Shown: piece by piece, positions 44,925-52,734 of the stretch
Position numbering within the stretch: position 1 is the stretch's first letter
Layout of the letters: every line of letters starts with the position of its first letter
Source of the DNA: Natrinema thermotolerans DSM 11552
GTDB taxonomy: Archaea > Halobacteriota > Halobacteria > Halobacteriales > Natrialbaceae
Assembly (NCBI GenBank): GCA_000337115.1
Contig: AOIR01000042.1
Coordinates: forward strand, 31,852 to 95,851
Direction: 5' to 3'
Length of the DNA stretch: 64,000 nucleotides
Notes under the pieces: model-generated
Told to the model about the DNA's origin: nothing
What the model saw: the letters and a program-made list of their open reading frames with translations, nothing else
Database searches by the model: none
Program-made: the position numbers and the translations under genes

Positions 44925-45154
44925 CCGTCCGTGAACGGGTGCGTGGGTTGGTTGTGAAGTGGCGTCGGTGGCGTCTTCTGCGTGCGTACATGCGCGTAGC
45001 TCACCAGCGGCGGGTCGGGGACGGCCGGTCGAGCGTTCGCGGCGGGTTCGTGAATCACTTAATTGCTCTCGAATCAATGGAGCGTGACGGTCTCATCGAG
45101 ATCCACGACATCGACGGTGCGAGGGTGTACGAGTGGCGCTGGCCTGACCAGTAA
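44921..45154 (+). CDS. Basic helical small protein
   Basis: A 77-residue protein with a strongly basic first half (VVKWRRWRLLRAYMRVAHQR) and an acidic end. It is coupled to the upstream membrane genes by a 4-bp overlap. It may bind nucleic acid or phospholipid; unknown. Confidence 0.6.
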   Translation: MTVRERVRGLVVKWRRWRLLRAYMRVAHQRRVGDGRSSVRGGFVNHLIALESMERDGLIEIHDIDGARVYEWRWPDQ

Positions 45155-45168
45155 CACTCCTACTCGGG

Positions 45169-45205
45169 CGTATCTGGCCGTGTTACCCGTCCACGTGTTA
45201 CCTAC
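45169..45205 (+). promoter_or_regulatory. Element-type promoter
   Basis: CGTATCTGG; TATCT at 45171, TTACCTAC exactly 27 bp later at 45198, ATG 45215 at 44 bp. Confidence 0.65.
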
Positions 45206-45214
45206 GAGTACATC

Positions 45215-45415
45215 ATGACACCAGAAAACCTCTCCCGCGCCGTCCAACGCGAAGCACGCGACCAACTTACCAACACCGGCGGTGACGACCCGCCGTCACG
45301 CGCCGAATGCCGGCAAGCGGTCCGGGACGCACTCTCACTCTGGGGTGACACGGGACTCGCAGCTGAGGCGTGGATTGACGAACAAACCGCAGAACTCCGT
45401 AGGAACGCCCCGTGA
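45215..45415 (+). CDS. Hypothetical helical protein
   Basis: A 66-residue helical acidic protein (LSRAVQREARDQLTN, then AAEAWIDEQTAELRR) with a single Cys. It overlaps the following membrane-protein gene by 4 bp. No family recognised. Confidence 0.6.
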   Translation: MTPENLSRAVQREARDQLTNTGGDDPPSRAECRQAVRDALSLWGDTGLAAEAWIDEQTAELRRNAP

Positions 45416-45741
45416 CACCCGACCAGCGCCGGACGTTTTTGCTCGCGGCGGTTGGTGTAACGCATGGGTCGCTCGACCTTGTCACGACGCACTGGGCACT
45501 CTCACTCACCGGGCGATCGTCGGAAGCGAACCCGGTGATGCGTGCCGTGCTTACCAACGCTCCAGGATGGGCGTTCCACGTGACCGTGTTCACCGGTATC
45601 GCAGTGATTGCAGCGTGCGTGTTCTGCATTGACCACGTCTACGGGTACCAACGAGTCGGGACGGGTGTACTCTCCGCGCTCACAGTCGCGGGATGCTTGC
45701 TCGTGGCGAATAACCTTGCGTGGGTAGTTGTCGCTGCGTGA
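45412..45741 (+). CDS. DUF5658-like membrane protein
   Basis: A 109-residue protein from GTG 45412 with three to four membrane helices. The motif LVTTHWAL...SSEANPVM (about residues 22-43) resembles the DxxxTxxxL...EANPxM pattern of DUF5658 membrane proteins. Biochemical role unknown. Confidence 0.6.
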   Translation: MTPDQRRTFLLAAVGVTHGSLDLVTTHWALSLTGRSSEANPVMRAVLTNAPGWAFHVTVFTGIAVIAACVFCIDHVYGYQRVGTGVLSALTVAGCLLVANNLAWVVVAA

Positions 45742-45745
45742 CCGG

Positions 45746-45782
45746 CGTATCTGTCACTTATCCCGGTGCCCGGTCTACGTGT
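45746..45782 (+). promoter_or_regulatory. Element-type promoter, orphan copy
   Basis: CGTATCTGTCACTTATCC; TATCT at 45748. No convincing start codon or TTACYAAY box follows at the expected place; it looks like a decayed or displaced duplicate in the 220-bp gap before the methylase. Confidence 0.5.
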
Positions 45783-45920
45783 AATCGGGAGGAGCACTCC
45801 AACGTCAGACTACGTCTGCTTGGGTTGCTACCATCAACCGCTCCTCCCACACGCCCTTACCCCTACCCGTTCACTGCTTTTCCGGTACGTCCAGTGTTAC
45901 GCGAATACTATCCATCATGA

Positions 45921-45957
45921 CGTATCTCTCAGTGTTACCCGGGCACGGGTTACCAAC
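45921..45957 (+). promoter_or_regulatory. Element-type promoter
   Basis: CGTATCTCTCAG; TATCT at 45923, TTACCAAC exactly 27 bp later at 45950, ATG 45962 at 39 bp. Confidence 0.75.
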
Positions 45958-45961
45958 GCGC

Positions 45962-46543
45962 ATGACGTTCGAAGCTGTCGGGCACGTGTACGAAGAGGGA
46001 GACGACAAACACGACACACCGGTTGAGTTCGTCGCACCGCTCATCGAAGCGGTCGGCGGATTCGATTTAGACCCGTCCGCGTCGCAGTCGTCGGACCTCG
46101 CGGAACGGAACGTTACCAAAGACGAGGACGGTCTGTCTACCCCGTGGCACGGTGACGTGTGGCTAAACCCGCCGTACTCCGGTGTTAGTGACTGGTTAGA
46201 GTACGGTCGTGATGAGTACTATCGAGGTGCTGTGGACTCGATTATCGCGCTCGTGTTCGCCAGGACGAGCACGCAGTGGTTCCACAACCACGCGACGACA
46301 GCGGATTTAGCGTGTTTCGTGGAAGGTAGATTGTCGTTCGCCGGGTCGGATCACTCCGCTCCTGCACCGTCGGTCGTGCTCGTGTGGGGTGACGCCGCAG
46401 GGAACCCGGACGTGGTGGAGTACTTAGATTCGCAGGGGTTCCTCGTTGAGCTCCGGGACCGGGACGTGGGCGCGCAGGACAGGTTGGACTCGTTCGCGCC
46501 CGGGGTGAACGCGAGAGAGATCCCGGGATCCTCGGCTGACTGA
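45962..46543 (+). CDS. Dam-like phage N6-adenine methyltransferase
   Basis: A 193-residue methylase of the small phage Dam-like family. DTPVEFVAPLIEAV (about residues 18-31) and GFDLDPSAS (about 33-41, SAM-binding) precede DVWLNPPYSG (about 61-70, catalytic NPPY). It methylates adenine, probably for protection from restriction or for regulation. ATG 45962 fits the 39-bp promoter spacing; the longer frame (45917) would start before TATCT. Confidence 0.85.
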   Translation: MTFEAVGHVYEEGDDKHDTPVEFVAPLIEAVGGFDLDPSASQSSDLAERNVTKDEDGLSTPWHGDVWLNPPYSGVSDWLEYGRDEYYRGAVDSIIALVFARTSTQWFHNHATTADLACFVEGRLSFAGSDHSAPAPSVVLVWGDAAGNPDVVEYLDSQGFLVELRDRDVGAQDRLDSFAPGVNAREIPGSSAD

Positions 46544-46571
46544 CCCGGCTACCGCGAAGGGTTCTCCGCGA

Positions 46572-46608
46572 CGTATCTGTCGCTCACACCGGTCTCTGTG
46601 TTACTAAT
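46572..46608 (+). promoter_or_regulatory. Element-type promoter
   Basis: CGTATCTGTCGC; TATCT at 46574, TTACTAAT exactly 27 bp later at 46601, ATG 46616 at 42 bp. Confidence 0.75.
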
Positions 46609-46615
46609 ACGTGTA

Positions 46616-47956
46616 ATGGCATCCATCGTAGAGAAGACCGTGGACGGGTACGGCCCGTACTTATACAAGGTCACGTACAACGCAAGCACCGGGAAGCAGC
46701 ACTGGGAATTCCTCGGAAAAGCGGGGTCGGTTGACGAGGACCCCGGCCCGGTCGCGGACGATTACCAACCGGACACGGCACGCTCCGTGAACGGCGTTAC
46801 ACGGTCGCGTGTGGACGACCCGGCAGCCGCCGCACTCCTTGACCGACTCGGTGACGAAGGCACTGCAGGCACGTACGAAGACCTCGTAGACGCCCTCGCA
46901 GTCGAAGGCAGCAAAGCATACGACTCCGGCGACATGCGGTCACTCCTCAACCTGATGGACACCGACGATGAGGAGCTCACAGACGCCATCGACACAATCC
47001 AAACCGAACGTCGGTCGAACTCGTTCGGAACGACCACCAGAACGAGCGAGTACATCCCAGCGGACGAAGACGAAGTCCGTGAAGCTCTCGATACGATTGA
47101 AGCGAAAATCGGTGTACGGCCCGGTGAGATTGATGAAGACGACGAGTACAGTGTCACGCTCACTAACACGGATATCCGGATGCCGACCGACGCGGACGCT
47201 GCCGCTGACCTCGTGAACGGTGTCGTGGGATCCGTGACGGATTCGTGGCGCGTGGCAGAACCGGACCAGCAAGCGAGCGTGCAAGCAGTGTTAGAGGACA
47301 CAGTCGGCGTCGACGCAGTCCGGGAAGCGAAGCGAAACGCGGGCGACCCGGACGCACTCGGATTCGCGCACCCGGACACGATACCAACGAACGCCAACGA
47401 TGAGGGGAAAACACCGGTCACAGACCTGTACGGCATCGGCCCCGCGACCGCGAGAGAAAACCACCCGAACGGCGACGAGATCGCGTTAGAAGACTACGGT
47501 GAGTTATCCAGCCTGCAGCGAGAGCGCGTTGCCGTGGACGTGGACATTAGAGAGCACCCGGACGAGTTCCGTGACGTTGTTGATCGCGTCTCAGACCGGG
47601 CGTCGGACCCGACGACGACCATTATCGGTGCGCTGCAAATGACTGATTCGCAGATAGAAGACTTGTACGCGTCAGATCAGGGTGACACGGTGTCGGTCGG
47701 CGCGACCGGTGAGGACTGGGGCGGGATAAGCCAGGATGAAATGTCACGCGTGGAGTCCGTCGAACACCGCGAAGACGAGGTGCACGTGGAGACAGCGAGC
47801 GGTGGGGAGTCGCGGTACTCAAGCATGTACTGGGAATTACTCGACCCTGTGCTGCCGGAGGACGCGGTGATGCGGTCCGGGGACGACGACACGCACCCGC
47901 TCGAAATCGAGCTCGGGAACGGGGACTCGGTTGTCCTCGCACCGAAGGTCGAATAA
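46616..47956 (+). CDS. GPY-LGKAG family protein 1 with HhH motif
   Basis: A 446-residue acidic protein. Its first 45 residues (GYGPYLYKVTY then WEFLGKAGSVDEDPGPV) form a module shared with the genes at 49318 and 50342. A helix-hairpin-helix-like segment (PVTDLYGIGPATARENHPNG) is near residue 270, and the C-terminal 60 residues are beta-rich (VETASGGESRYSSMY). It also shares whole-length similarity with the 50342 protein. HhH suggests DNA contact; biochemical role unknown. Confidence 0.65.
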   Translation: MASIVEKTVDGYGPYLYKVTYNASTGKQHWEFLGKAGSVDEDPGPVADDYQPDTARSVNGVTRSRVDDPAAAALLDRLGDEGTAGTYEDLVDALAVEGSKAYDSGDMRSLLNLMDTDDEELTDAIDTIQTERRSNSFGTTTRTSEYIPADEDEVREALDTIEAKIGVRPGEIDEDDEYSVTLTNTDIRMPTDADAAADLVNGVVGSVTDSWRVAEPDQQASVQAVLEDTVGVDAVREAKRNAGDPDALGFAHPDTIPTNANDEGKTPVTDLYGIGPATARENHPNGDEIALEDYGELSSLQRERVAVDVDIREHPDEFRDVVDRVSDRASDPTTTIIGALQMTDSQIEDLYASDQGDTVSVGATGEDWGGISQDEMSRVESVEHREDEVHVETASGGESRYSSMYWELLDPVLPEDAVMRSGDDDTHPLEIELGNGDSVVLAPKVE

Positions 47957-47975
47957 CACGCTCTCACGGTTACTA

Positions 47976-48179
47976 ATGAAGGAGTTACACGCTCAGTCGC
48001 AGGCACTCGTCTTAACCGTGACACTGCACACCCCCATTACAATCAAGGAGCTTACCGCCCGGACTGGTGTTACGCAACTCACTGTCCGAGCGGTCCTCCC
48101 ACGACTCGTAGCTAAAGAGTACATCGACAGGGACGGTGACACTCTCACGCCCGGTGTGAACGCCCCAGAACCCGCGTGA
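47976..48179 (+). CDS. Small winged-helix protein
   Basis: A 67-residue protein with a winged helix: ITIKELTARTGVTQLTVRAV (helix-turn-helix) followed by the wing YIDRDGDTLTPG. Its ATG lies inside TTACTAATG. It is convergent with tfb (6 bp apart) and may regulate local transcription. Confidence 0.65.
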   Translation: MKELHAQSQALVLTVTLHTPITIKELTARTGVTQLTVRAVLPRLVAKEYIDRDGDTLTPGVNAPEPA

Positions 48180-48185
48180 CACGGG

Positions 48186-49184
48186 TTATGCGGAGTCCGG
48201 GACACCGTACGCGTCCAAGATTTCCGGGTACCGGTGCCGAACCGTGACGACGGACGCGTCAGTTGCTTGCGCGACGTCTACTTGCGTGACACCGTCAATG
48301 TGAATCACGGTCGCGGCGTACACCGCGCCGGCTGCGAGCGCGGTCGGCGCGCGCCCGGAATGCACGTTCTCTTTCTCGGCTGCGTCAAGCATGTCCACAG
48401 CGGTCCCTCGGACGGCTGCCGGGTCGTCTACGTCCAGGTTATCAACGTATCCTGGCACGTATTCGCGCGGGTCTGCAGGCGCAGCTTCCACGCCGAGTTC
48501 ACGTGCGACGTACCGGACGTCTGAGTCCACGCGTGACGGGTCCTGTAACCGTGACACGTCGTACACGTCACCCGGCTGTCGCGGAGTCCCGCATTGCCGT
48601 GCAGCGAGCGTGATGCACGCGGTCGCCATGCCTTCAATCGACCGACCGCGCATCAAATCCCGGTCAACACACTGCTTGAACATGACGCACGCCGTCTCTT
48701 CAACGTGGCCCGGGAGACCGAGCGCGGACGTCATGCGCTGCACTTCCGCTAACCCGGTTTTCTTCGTGCGTTCGCTTCGCGTGGACGCCTTACTACGCGT
48801 GTTCCACGTTCTGAGGCGTTCCATCTGTTGCTGCTTCGCGTCCGATAACGTGTTCCCGGATGCGTCGCGGTTCTTCCAGTCGATGTTCGTGGAGAGCCCC
48901 TTATCGTGGATTTTGTCCGTGGTGGGTGCGCCGACGCGGCTTTTCTCCTCGCGTTCCGTCGCGTTGTACGCTCGCCATTCCGGGCCGCGGTCAATGACCT
49001 GGCCGTCTGTTACTAACCCGCAGTCCTCGCACACTGTCTCCCCAGTGTCTTGGGTGAGATTACCGCCGCATTCGTCGCACGTTTGCTGGGGTGTCGTGCC
49101 CTCGTCGGCGTCGGTGGTTTGTTCACTGTTTGTACGCGTTTCACCGTTTTCACGGGTTCTAAAGCGTGTAGGAGTACCTGTCAT
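48186..49184 (-). CDS. tfb: Element-encoded transcription factor B (TFB)
   Basis: A 332-residue TFB of full length. N-terminal zinc ribbon CDECGG...CEDCG (about residues 35-56), B-reader/linker with EWRAYNATEREEKSRVG, then two cyclin repeats (about 130-225 and 235-330); the second ends APTALAAGAVYAATVI and DASVVTVRHRYPEILD, the BRE-reading helix-turn-helix. TFB recruits RNA polymerase to TBP-bound promoters and sets BRE preference. With the element TBP it could form a dedicated initiation pair. Confidence 0.93.
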   Translation of the reverse strand: MTGTPTRFRTRENGETRTNSEQTTDADEGTTPQQTCDECGGNLTQDTGETVCEDCGLVTDGQVIDRGPEWRAYNATEREEKSRVGAPTTDKIHDKGLSTNIDWKNRDASGNTLSDAKQQQMERLRTWNTRSKASTRSERTKKTGLAEVQRMTSALGLPGHVEETACVMFKQCVDRDLMRGRSIEGMATACITLAARQCGTPRQPGDVYDVSRLQDPSRVDSDVRYVARELGVEAAPADPREYVPGYVDNLDVDDPAAVRGTAVDMLDAAEKENVHSGRAPTALAAGAVYAATVIHIDGVTQVDVAQATDASVVTVRHRYPEILDAYGVPDSA

Positions 49185-49276
49185 TGTTGATTATGCATAG
49201 TGCCCCCATGACCAAGGGTGACGGATACGCCGCGTTACTAACGGGGGTGCAGGCGTGGTGTCCTGCGGTTCAAGCC

Positions 49277-49313
49277 GGTATCTCTCGCTCTCCCCTGCCT
49301 GTGCCCTGCGTCT
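49277..49313 (+). promoter_or_regulatory. Element-type promoter, diverged copy
   Basis: GGTATCTCTCGC; TATCT at 49279 and ATG 49318 at 39 bp; the second box has decayed to CTGCGTCT. Confidence 0.55.
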
Positions 49314-49317
49314 GAGT

Positions 49318-50295
49318 ATGACGACGATCGTCCACAAGAGAATCAACGGGTACGGACCGTACGCGTACCGAGTTACCTACGAGGGAGGGGAGCATCACTG
49401 GAAGTACTTAGGGAAAGCCGGGGAGGTAGACACGGCACCCGGCCCGGTCACTGGCGACGGTCGAGGCGGCCGTGACACCGGTACTGACGCCCCCGAAACC
49501 GACGACGACCACACGGACTCGGGTGGCGACGAGACGCGTGTAACGCACGCTGACGCCCCACGTGACCGCGCACACTACGACGACACACTCGACCGGATCC
49601 TCGAAGGAGAATCCTACGGTGACGCGGACGACTGGTACGACTCAGAAGCTCGGTGGGCAGTCGATCAAATCACAGAACACTACCACGAACACGACATCCG
49701 AGTCTCACTTACCAACATCGAAGACATAGACCGGCTGCGTGACACTGTCGCGGACATCGAAGAACTCCGGGACGCCGGTGTACTGGACGGGATCTACAAA
49801 ATCACGACCACCCCGGGAGAGAACCTCGCAGACAAACACGGCGGGGTGTCCGGTGTGAACGCTGAATACGAACCTGAACCGCAGGACATCGTCGGGAACA
49901 GCCTTGGTTACCAACCCACGATAACACTGAACGGTGACACGTACCGGAACGGCGACGACGACACGGTGACGTCGTACGGAACGGAGATCGAGGACACCCG
50001 GCACGCCCTCTGGCACGAATCCGCGCACCACGTTCACTTACGAGATTACCACGCCGAAGGCGTGGATATCGAGTCCGTCATGGATGCGGAGGACGGCGGT
50101 GTATGGGACCGCATGCACGCCGCTATGGAACCGTACCGCGACACAATTAACAACGAGTACGGGCACGGGTTAGACCACGACCCGATCGAGTTCTACGCAG
50201 AAGCGAAGGCGCGGGAGATGCGCGGTGACGACTTACCAACCGACGTCCGGGAAGCTATGCACGCCGTCGAAGCCGATAACATCCTCACAGAGTAA
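49318..50295 (+). CDS. GPY-LGKAG family protein 2, HExxH metallopeptidase-like
   Basis: A 325-residue protein with the shared N-terminal module (GYGPYAYRVTYEGG then WKYLGKAGEVD, residues 11-39) but a different C-terminal half. That half holds ALWHESAHHVHLRDYH, a HExxH zinc site at residues 233-237, and a possible third ligand Glu in PIEFYAEAKA (about 291). It is therefore a candidate gluzincin-type metallopeptidase. The start at 49318 is set by the 39-bp promoter spacing and by the module start. Confidence 0.65.
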   Translation: MTTIVHKRINGYGPYAYRVTYEGGEHHWKYLGKAGEVDTAPGPVTGDGRGGRDTGTDAPETDDDHTDSGGDETRVTHADAPRDRAHYDDTLDRILEGESYGDADDWYDSEARWAVDQITEHYHEHDIRVSLTNIEDIDRLRDTVADIEELRDAGVLDGIYKITTTPGENLADKHGGVSGVNAEYEPEPQDIVGNSLGYQPTITLNGDTYRNGDDDTVTSYGTEIEDTRHALWHESAHHVHLRDYHAEGVDIESVMDAEDGGVWDRMHAAMEPYRDTINNEYGHGLDHDPIEFYAEAKAREMRGDDLPTDVREAMHAVEADNILTE

Positions 50296-50332
50296 CGTAT
50301 CCGTCGTGCATCCCGTCCCGTGTTCTACCAAC
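50296..50332 (+). promoter_or_regulatory. Element-type promoter
   Basis: CGTATCCGTCG; TATCC at 50298, CTACCAAC exactly 27 bp later at 50325, ATG 50342 at 44 bp. Confidence 0.7.
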
Positions 50333-50341
50333 GCGTAGAGC

Positions 50342-51706
50342 ATGGCAACTATCGTAAAGAAAACCATCGACGGTGCAGGCCCGTACCTGTACTTCGTCAC
50401 GTACAACGGCGGGCAGCACGACTGGAAATACCTCGGGAAAAGCGGTGCAGTGGACGAAACCCCTGGTCAAGTCCCGGATTCGTACGAACCCGACACCGAA
50501 TACGAACACGGCCCTCGCAGCACGCTCACAGCGTCACTGGACGACCCCGGACTGCAAGCCGTCGCCAGCGAAGCCACCACCGACGAACTCGAAAATGCAG
50601 TCGAAGAGTTCACCGACGAGAAAGACATCCTGCAAGCCGTTAAACAAGTCACCGACGACAACCGCCTCGAAACCGCAATCGAGGACATCAACGGGTTCAC
50701 ACCCGACCTCAACGCCGACGTCACACGCGAACAAGCCGATTACATCGAAGAACAACTCGGGTTCCGACCGTTCGATCTCACACTCACCGACCCGGACAAC
50801 GAACACCAGGACCCGATGATCCACTTAGAAGTGGACGACGTGTGGCTCACCGAGAACACCGACCTGAACGCTGCCCTGCTCGAACACGCCGTCTCGGAGC
50901 ACACCGAAGACCTGTACGACCACGCGTACGATGTCGCACAGTACGGCGACTACGCTACCAACGAAGCCGCCGTGCAGCACCGACTCATGAAAGACTGGGC
51001 GGACGTCGTCGGCGAAGGGACCATTCACGACATCAAGAAAACCGTGAGCGACCCGGACGCCCTCGGATTCGCCATCCCGTCCGACGTCCCCGCAACCGGC
51101 GAAGACCCCGGACGGACACCGCTCACCGACATTCCGTACGTCGGGGAATCCACCGCGAAAGACATCCACCCGAACGATGACGTCATGGCTCTCGAAGACC
51201 TGCACACCCTGTCCGAACGGCAGTCCGAGCTCATCGACATGGATGCCATGGACGGTATGGACTCGATGGACGCGCAAATCCCGACCGGAATCGCATCCAC
51301 GGTCCCCGCCGTAGACGAAGAACACACAACCGACACGGTCGGGCGTCTCCTCGGGCTGAAAGACCGACGTGATGCCGACTCAGGAACGGCGTGGACGAAC
51401 CCTCGGAACGATTTCGGTGTGGACGACAACGGTGCTATGCGTGACAGTGTAGCCGAGAACACTGACCTTTCACGCATTACTAACGCAGAGGAGTCGGTAG
51501 AAACGACACGCGGGCACGACTACACGCGAGCGGAGACAGCGAACGGTGACACGACGTACATTAAGGATGAGTACTGGACGTTCCTGGCGAACGTCCGTGA
51601 TGCGACCGGTGGTGACATCGTCGCTGGTGACGACGCGCCAGCGTTCGTAGAACTCCCGGACGGCGGGCATGTCGTTGCTGCACCGCGAACACCACGCGAC
51701 GACTAA
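50342..51706 (+). CDS. GPY-LGKAG family protein 3 with HhH motif
   Basis: A 454-residue acidic protein. The N-terminal module is GAGPYLYFVTYNGG then WKYLGKSGAVDETPGQV. The HhH-like segment reads PLTDIPYVGESTAKDIHPND (near residue 263), and the C-terminal part (ETANGDTTYIKDEYW) matches that of the 46616 protein, so these two are full-length paralogues and the 49318 protein shares only the module. Function unknown; DNA binding is suggested by the HhH. Confidence 0.65.
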   Translation: MATIVKKTIDGAGPYLYFVTYNGGQHDWKYLGKSGAVDETPGQVPDSYEPDTEYEHGPRSTLTASLDDPGLQAVASEATTDELENAVEEFTDEKDILQAVKQVTDDNRLETAIEDINGFTPDLNADVTREQADYIEEQLGFRPFDLTLTDPDNEHQDPMIHLEVDDVWLTENTDLNAALLEHAVSEHTEDLYDHAYDVAQYGDYATNEAAVQHRLMKDWADVVGEGTIHDIKKTVSDPDALGFAIPSDVPATGEDPGRTPLTDIPYVGESTAKDIHPNDDVMALEDLHTLSERQSELIDMDAMDGMDSMDAQIPTGIASTVPAVDEEHTTDTVGRLLGLKDRRDADSGTAWTNPRNDFGVDDNGAMRDSVAENTDLSRITNAEESVETTRGHDYTRAETANGDTTYIKDEYWTFLANVRDATGGDIVAGDDAPAFVELPDGGHVVAAPRTPRDD

Positions 51707-52047
51707 CGGTGAACGAAGAGGCTTATAACGACTGAGTGACTGGCGTTTTTCGACGGGGTGGTGGCCCACCACGACCACCACGATCACCGCTCCGTCAACG
51801 CGGGTCGGGTGACACGCACCCGGCACTCTCTCTTACCGTGACCGCCGCATTCAATCGCGGCGGCACGTCGACGCTTCCCGACTGGTCACTTATATTCTGG
51901 GTATCTTACTGACAGGACGGACCGCTGGCAGTCGTGGGTGAGCGGGTCGCGTAACACGTTCCCAGCAGTCGGTTACTAATGACCGGGCGTGGTGGCCGGT
52001 TATTCATCCAACGTTCGTTCTTCCTTGTGTTCTGTTTCCTGGGGTGA
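51707..52047. other. Gene-free stretch with hairpin
   Basis: No gene seen. The perfect inverted repeat CCGCCGC (51842-51848) / GCGGCGG (51857-51863) may terminate or regulate. TTACTAAT at 51973. The region leads into the 163-bp repeat. Confidence 0.45.
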
Positions 52048-52210
52048 TTTTTCGTACTGTGTAATACGGGTTCTGAGTTTTTTCGGAGAGGCACCCTACA
52101 CACCTTTATATGTTTTAAGTGGGGGTAGATATGGTTAACACTTAAAGAATAAAAAGGGGTGTAGGGTGGGTTCGGTTTAATCCTGAGAACCCGTATTAGA
52201 GTATAGGCCG
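52048..52210. repeat. 163-bp inverted-arm repeat, copy 2
   Basis: Second copy of the repeat at 27981-28143, in the same orientation, with most differences in the central spacer. It ends 30 bp before the TATCT box of the TFB-like gene. Confidence 0.85.
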
Positions 52211-52238
52211 GTTCGGCGGGGGGGCAATCACTGAGTAA

Positions 52239-52275
52239 CGTATCTGTAAGTTATCCCCATAGGGAGAGTACGTGT
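52239..52275 (+). promoter_or_regulatory. Element-type promoter, partial copy
   Basis: CGTATCTGTAAG; TATCT at 52241 and ATG 52280 at 39 bp. No TTACYAAY box at the usual place. Confidence 0.55.
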
Positions 52276-52279
52276 GAGT

Positions 52280-52711
52280 ATGAGCGCAGACACGATTACG
52301 ACCCCGGACCACCTTGACCCAGTCCAGTACTTACCAACCGCTGCCGACGCCCGTGAGCGCGGTATTCCGGAACGAGCGCTCGATCTCGCAGAGGACATCC
52401 TGAACGCAACGTTCCCAGCTGCGAAGTACGCAGGCGCGCGCCGGTCAGCGCTCGCAGGCGCGGCGCTGTACGCCGCCACAGCAGCGTTTGTCGGGCGTGA
52501 CGTGTCACAGGACACCGTCGGCGACGCGACCGGCACAACGCCTGTCTCGATACGGTCGTGGATGCACGACATGGCCGCGCTCGCGGTAGAAGAGGAGTCG
52601 GTGGACGTGGCGGTGTACTGTGAGTCGGTGGGTGAGTTACGCGGTGTGTGGGAGCGCCTGCAGTACTTGACGGGTGGTGGTGGTATCCCGGGTCTGCCAG
52701 TTGACGCATGA
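52280..52711 (+). CDS. Truncated TFB-like protein (one cyclin repeat)
   Basis: A 143-residue protein resembling only the C-terminal cyclin repeat of TFB: RRSALAGAALYAATAAFVGR then DTVGDATGTTPVSIRSWMHD align with the matching part of the TFB at 48186. It lacks the zinc ribbon and first repeat, so it cannot recruit polymerase in the normal way; it might bind BRE or compete with TFB. ATG 52280 fits the 39-bp spacing; GTG 52274 is the alternative. Confidence 0.75.
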   Translation: MSADTITTPDHLDPVQYLPTAADARERGIPERALDLAEDILNATFPAAKYAGARRSALAGAALYAATAAFVGRDVSQDTVGDATGTTPVSIRSWMHDMAALAVEEESVDVAVYCESVGELRGVWERLQYLTGGGGIPGLPVDA

Positions 52712-52734
52712 CACTGGCGGGTGTGGTTACTAAT

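Noticed and set aside
45766-46026. An 86-residue ORF before the Dam-like methylase
   Set aside because: It runs through a promoter repeat and has non-protein-like composition.
33512-46608. The promoter repeat as a conserved peptide (YLSP.P..VLL)
   Set aside because: 27 bp is a multiple of three, so many copies translate alike, but some contain stops, there is no consistent upstream start, and starts lie just downstream, so a DNA signal is favoured.
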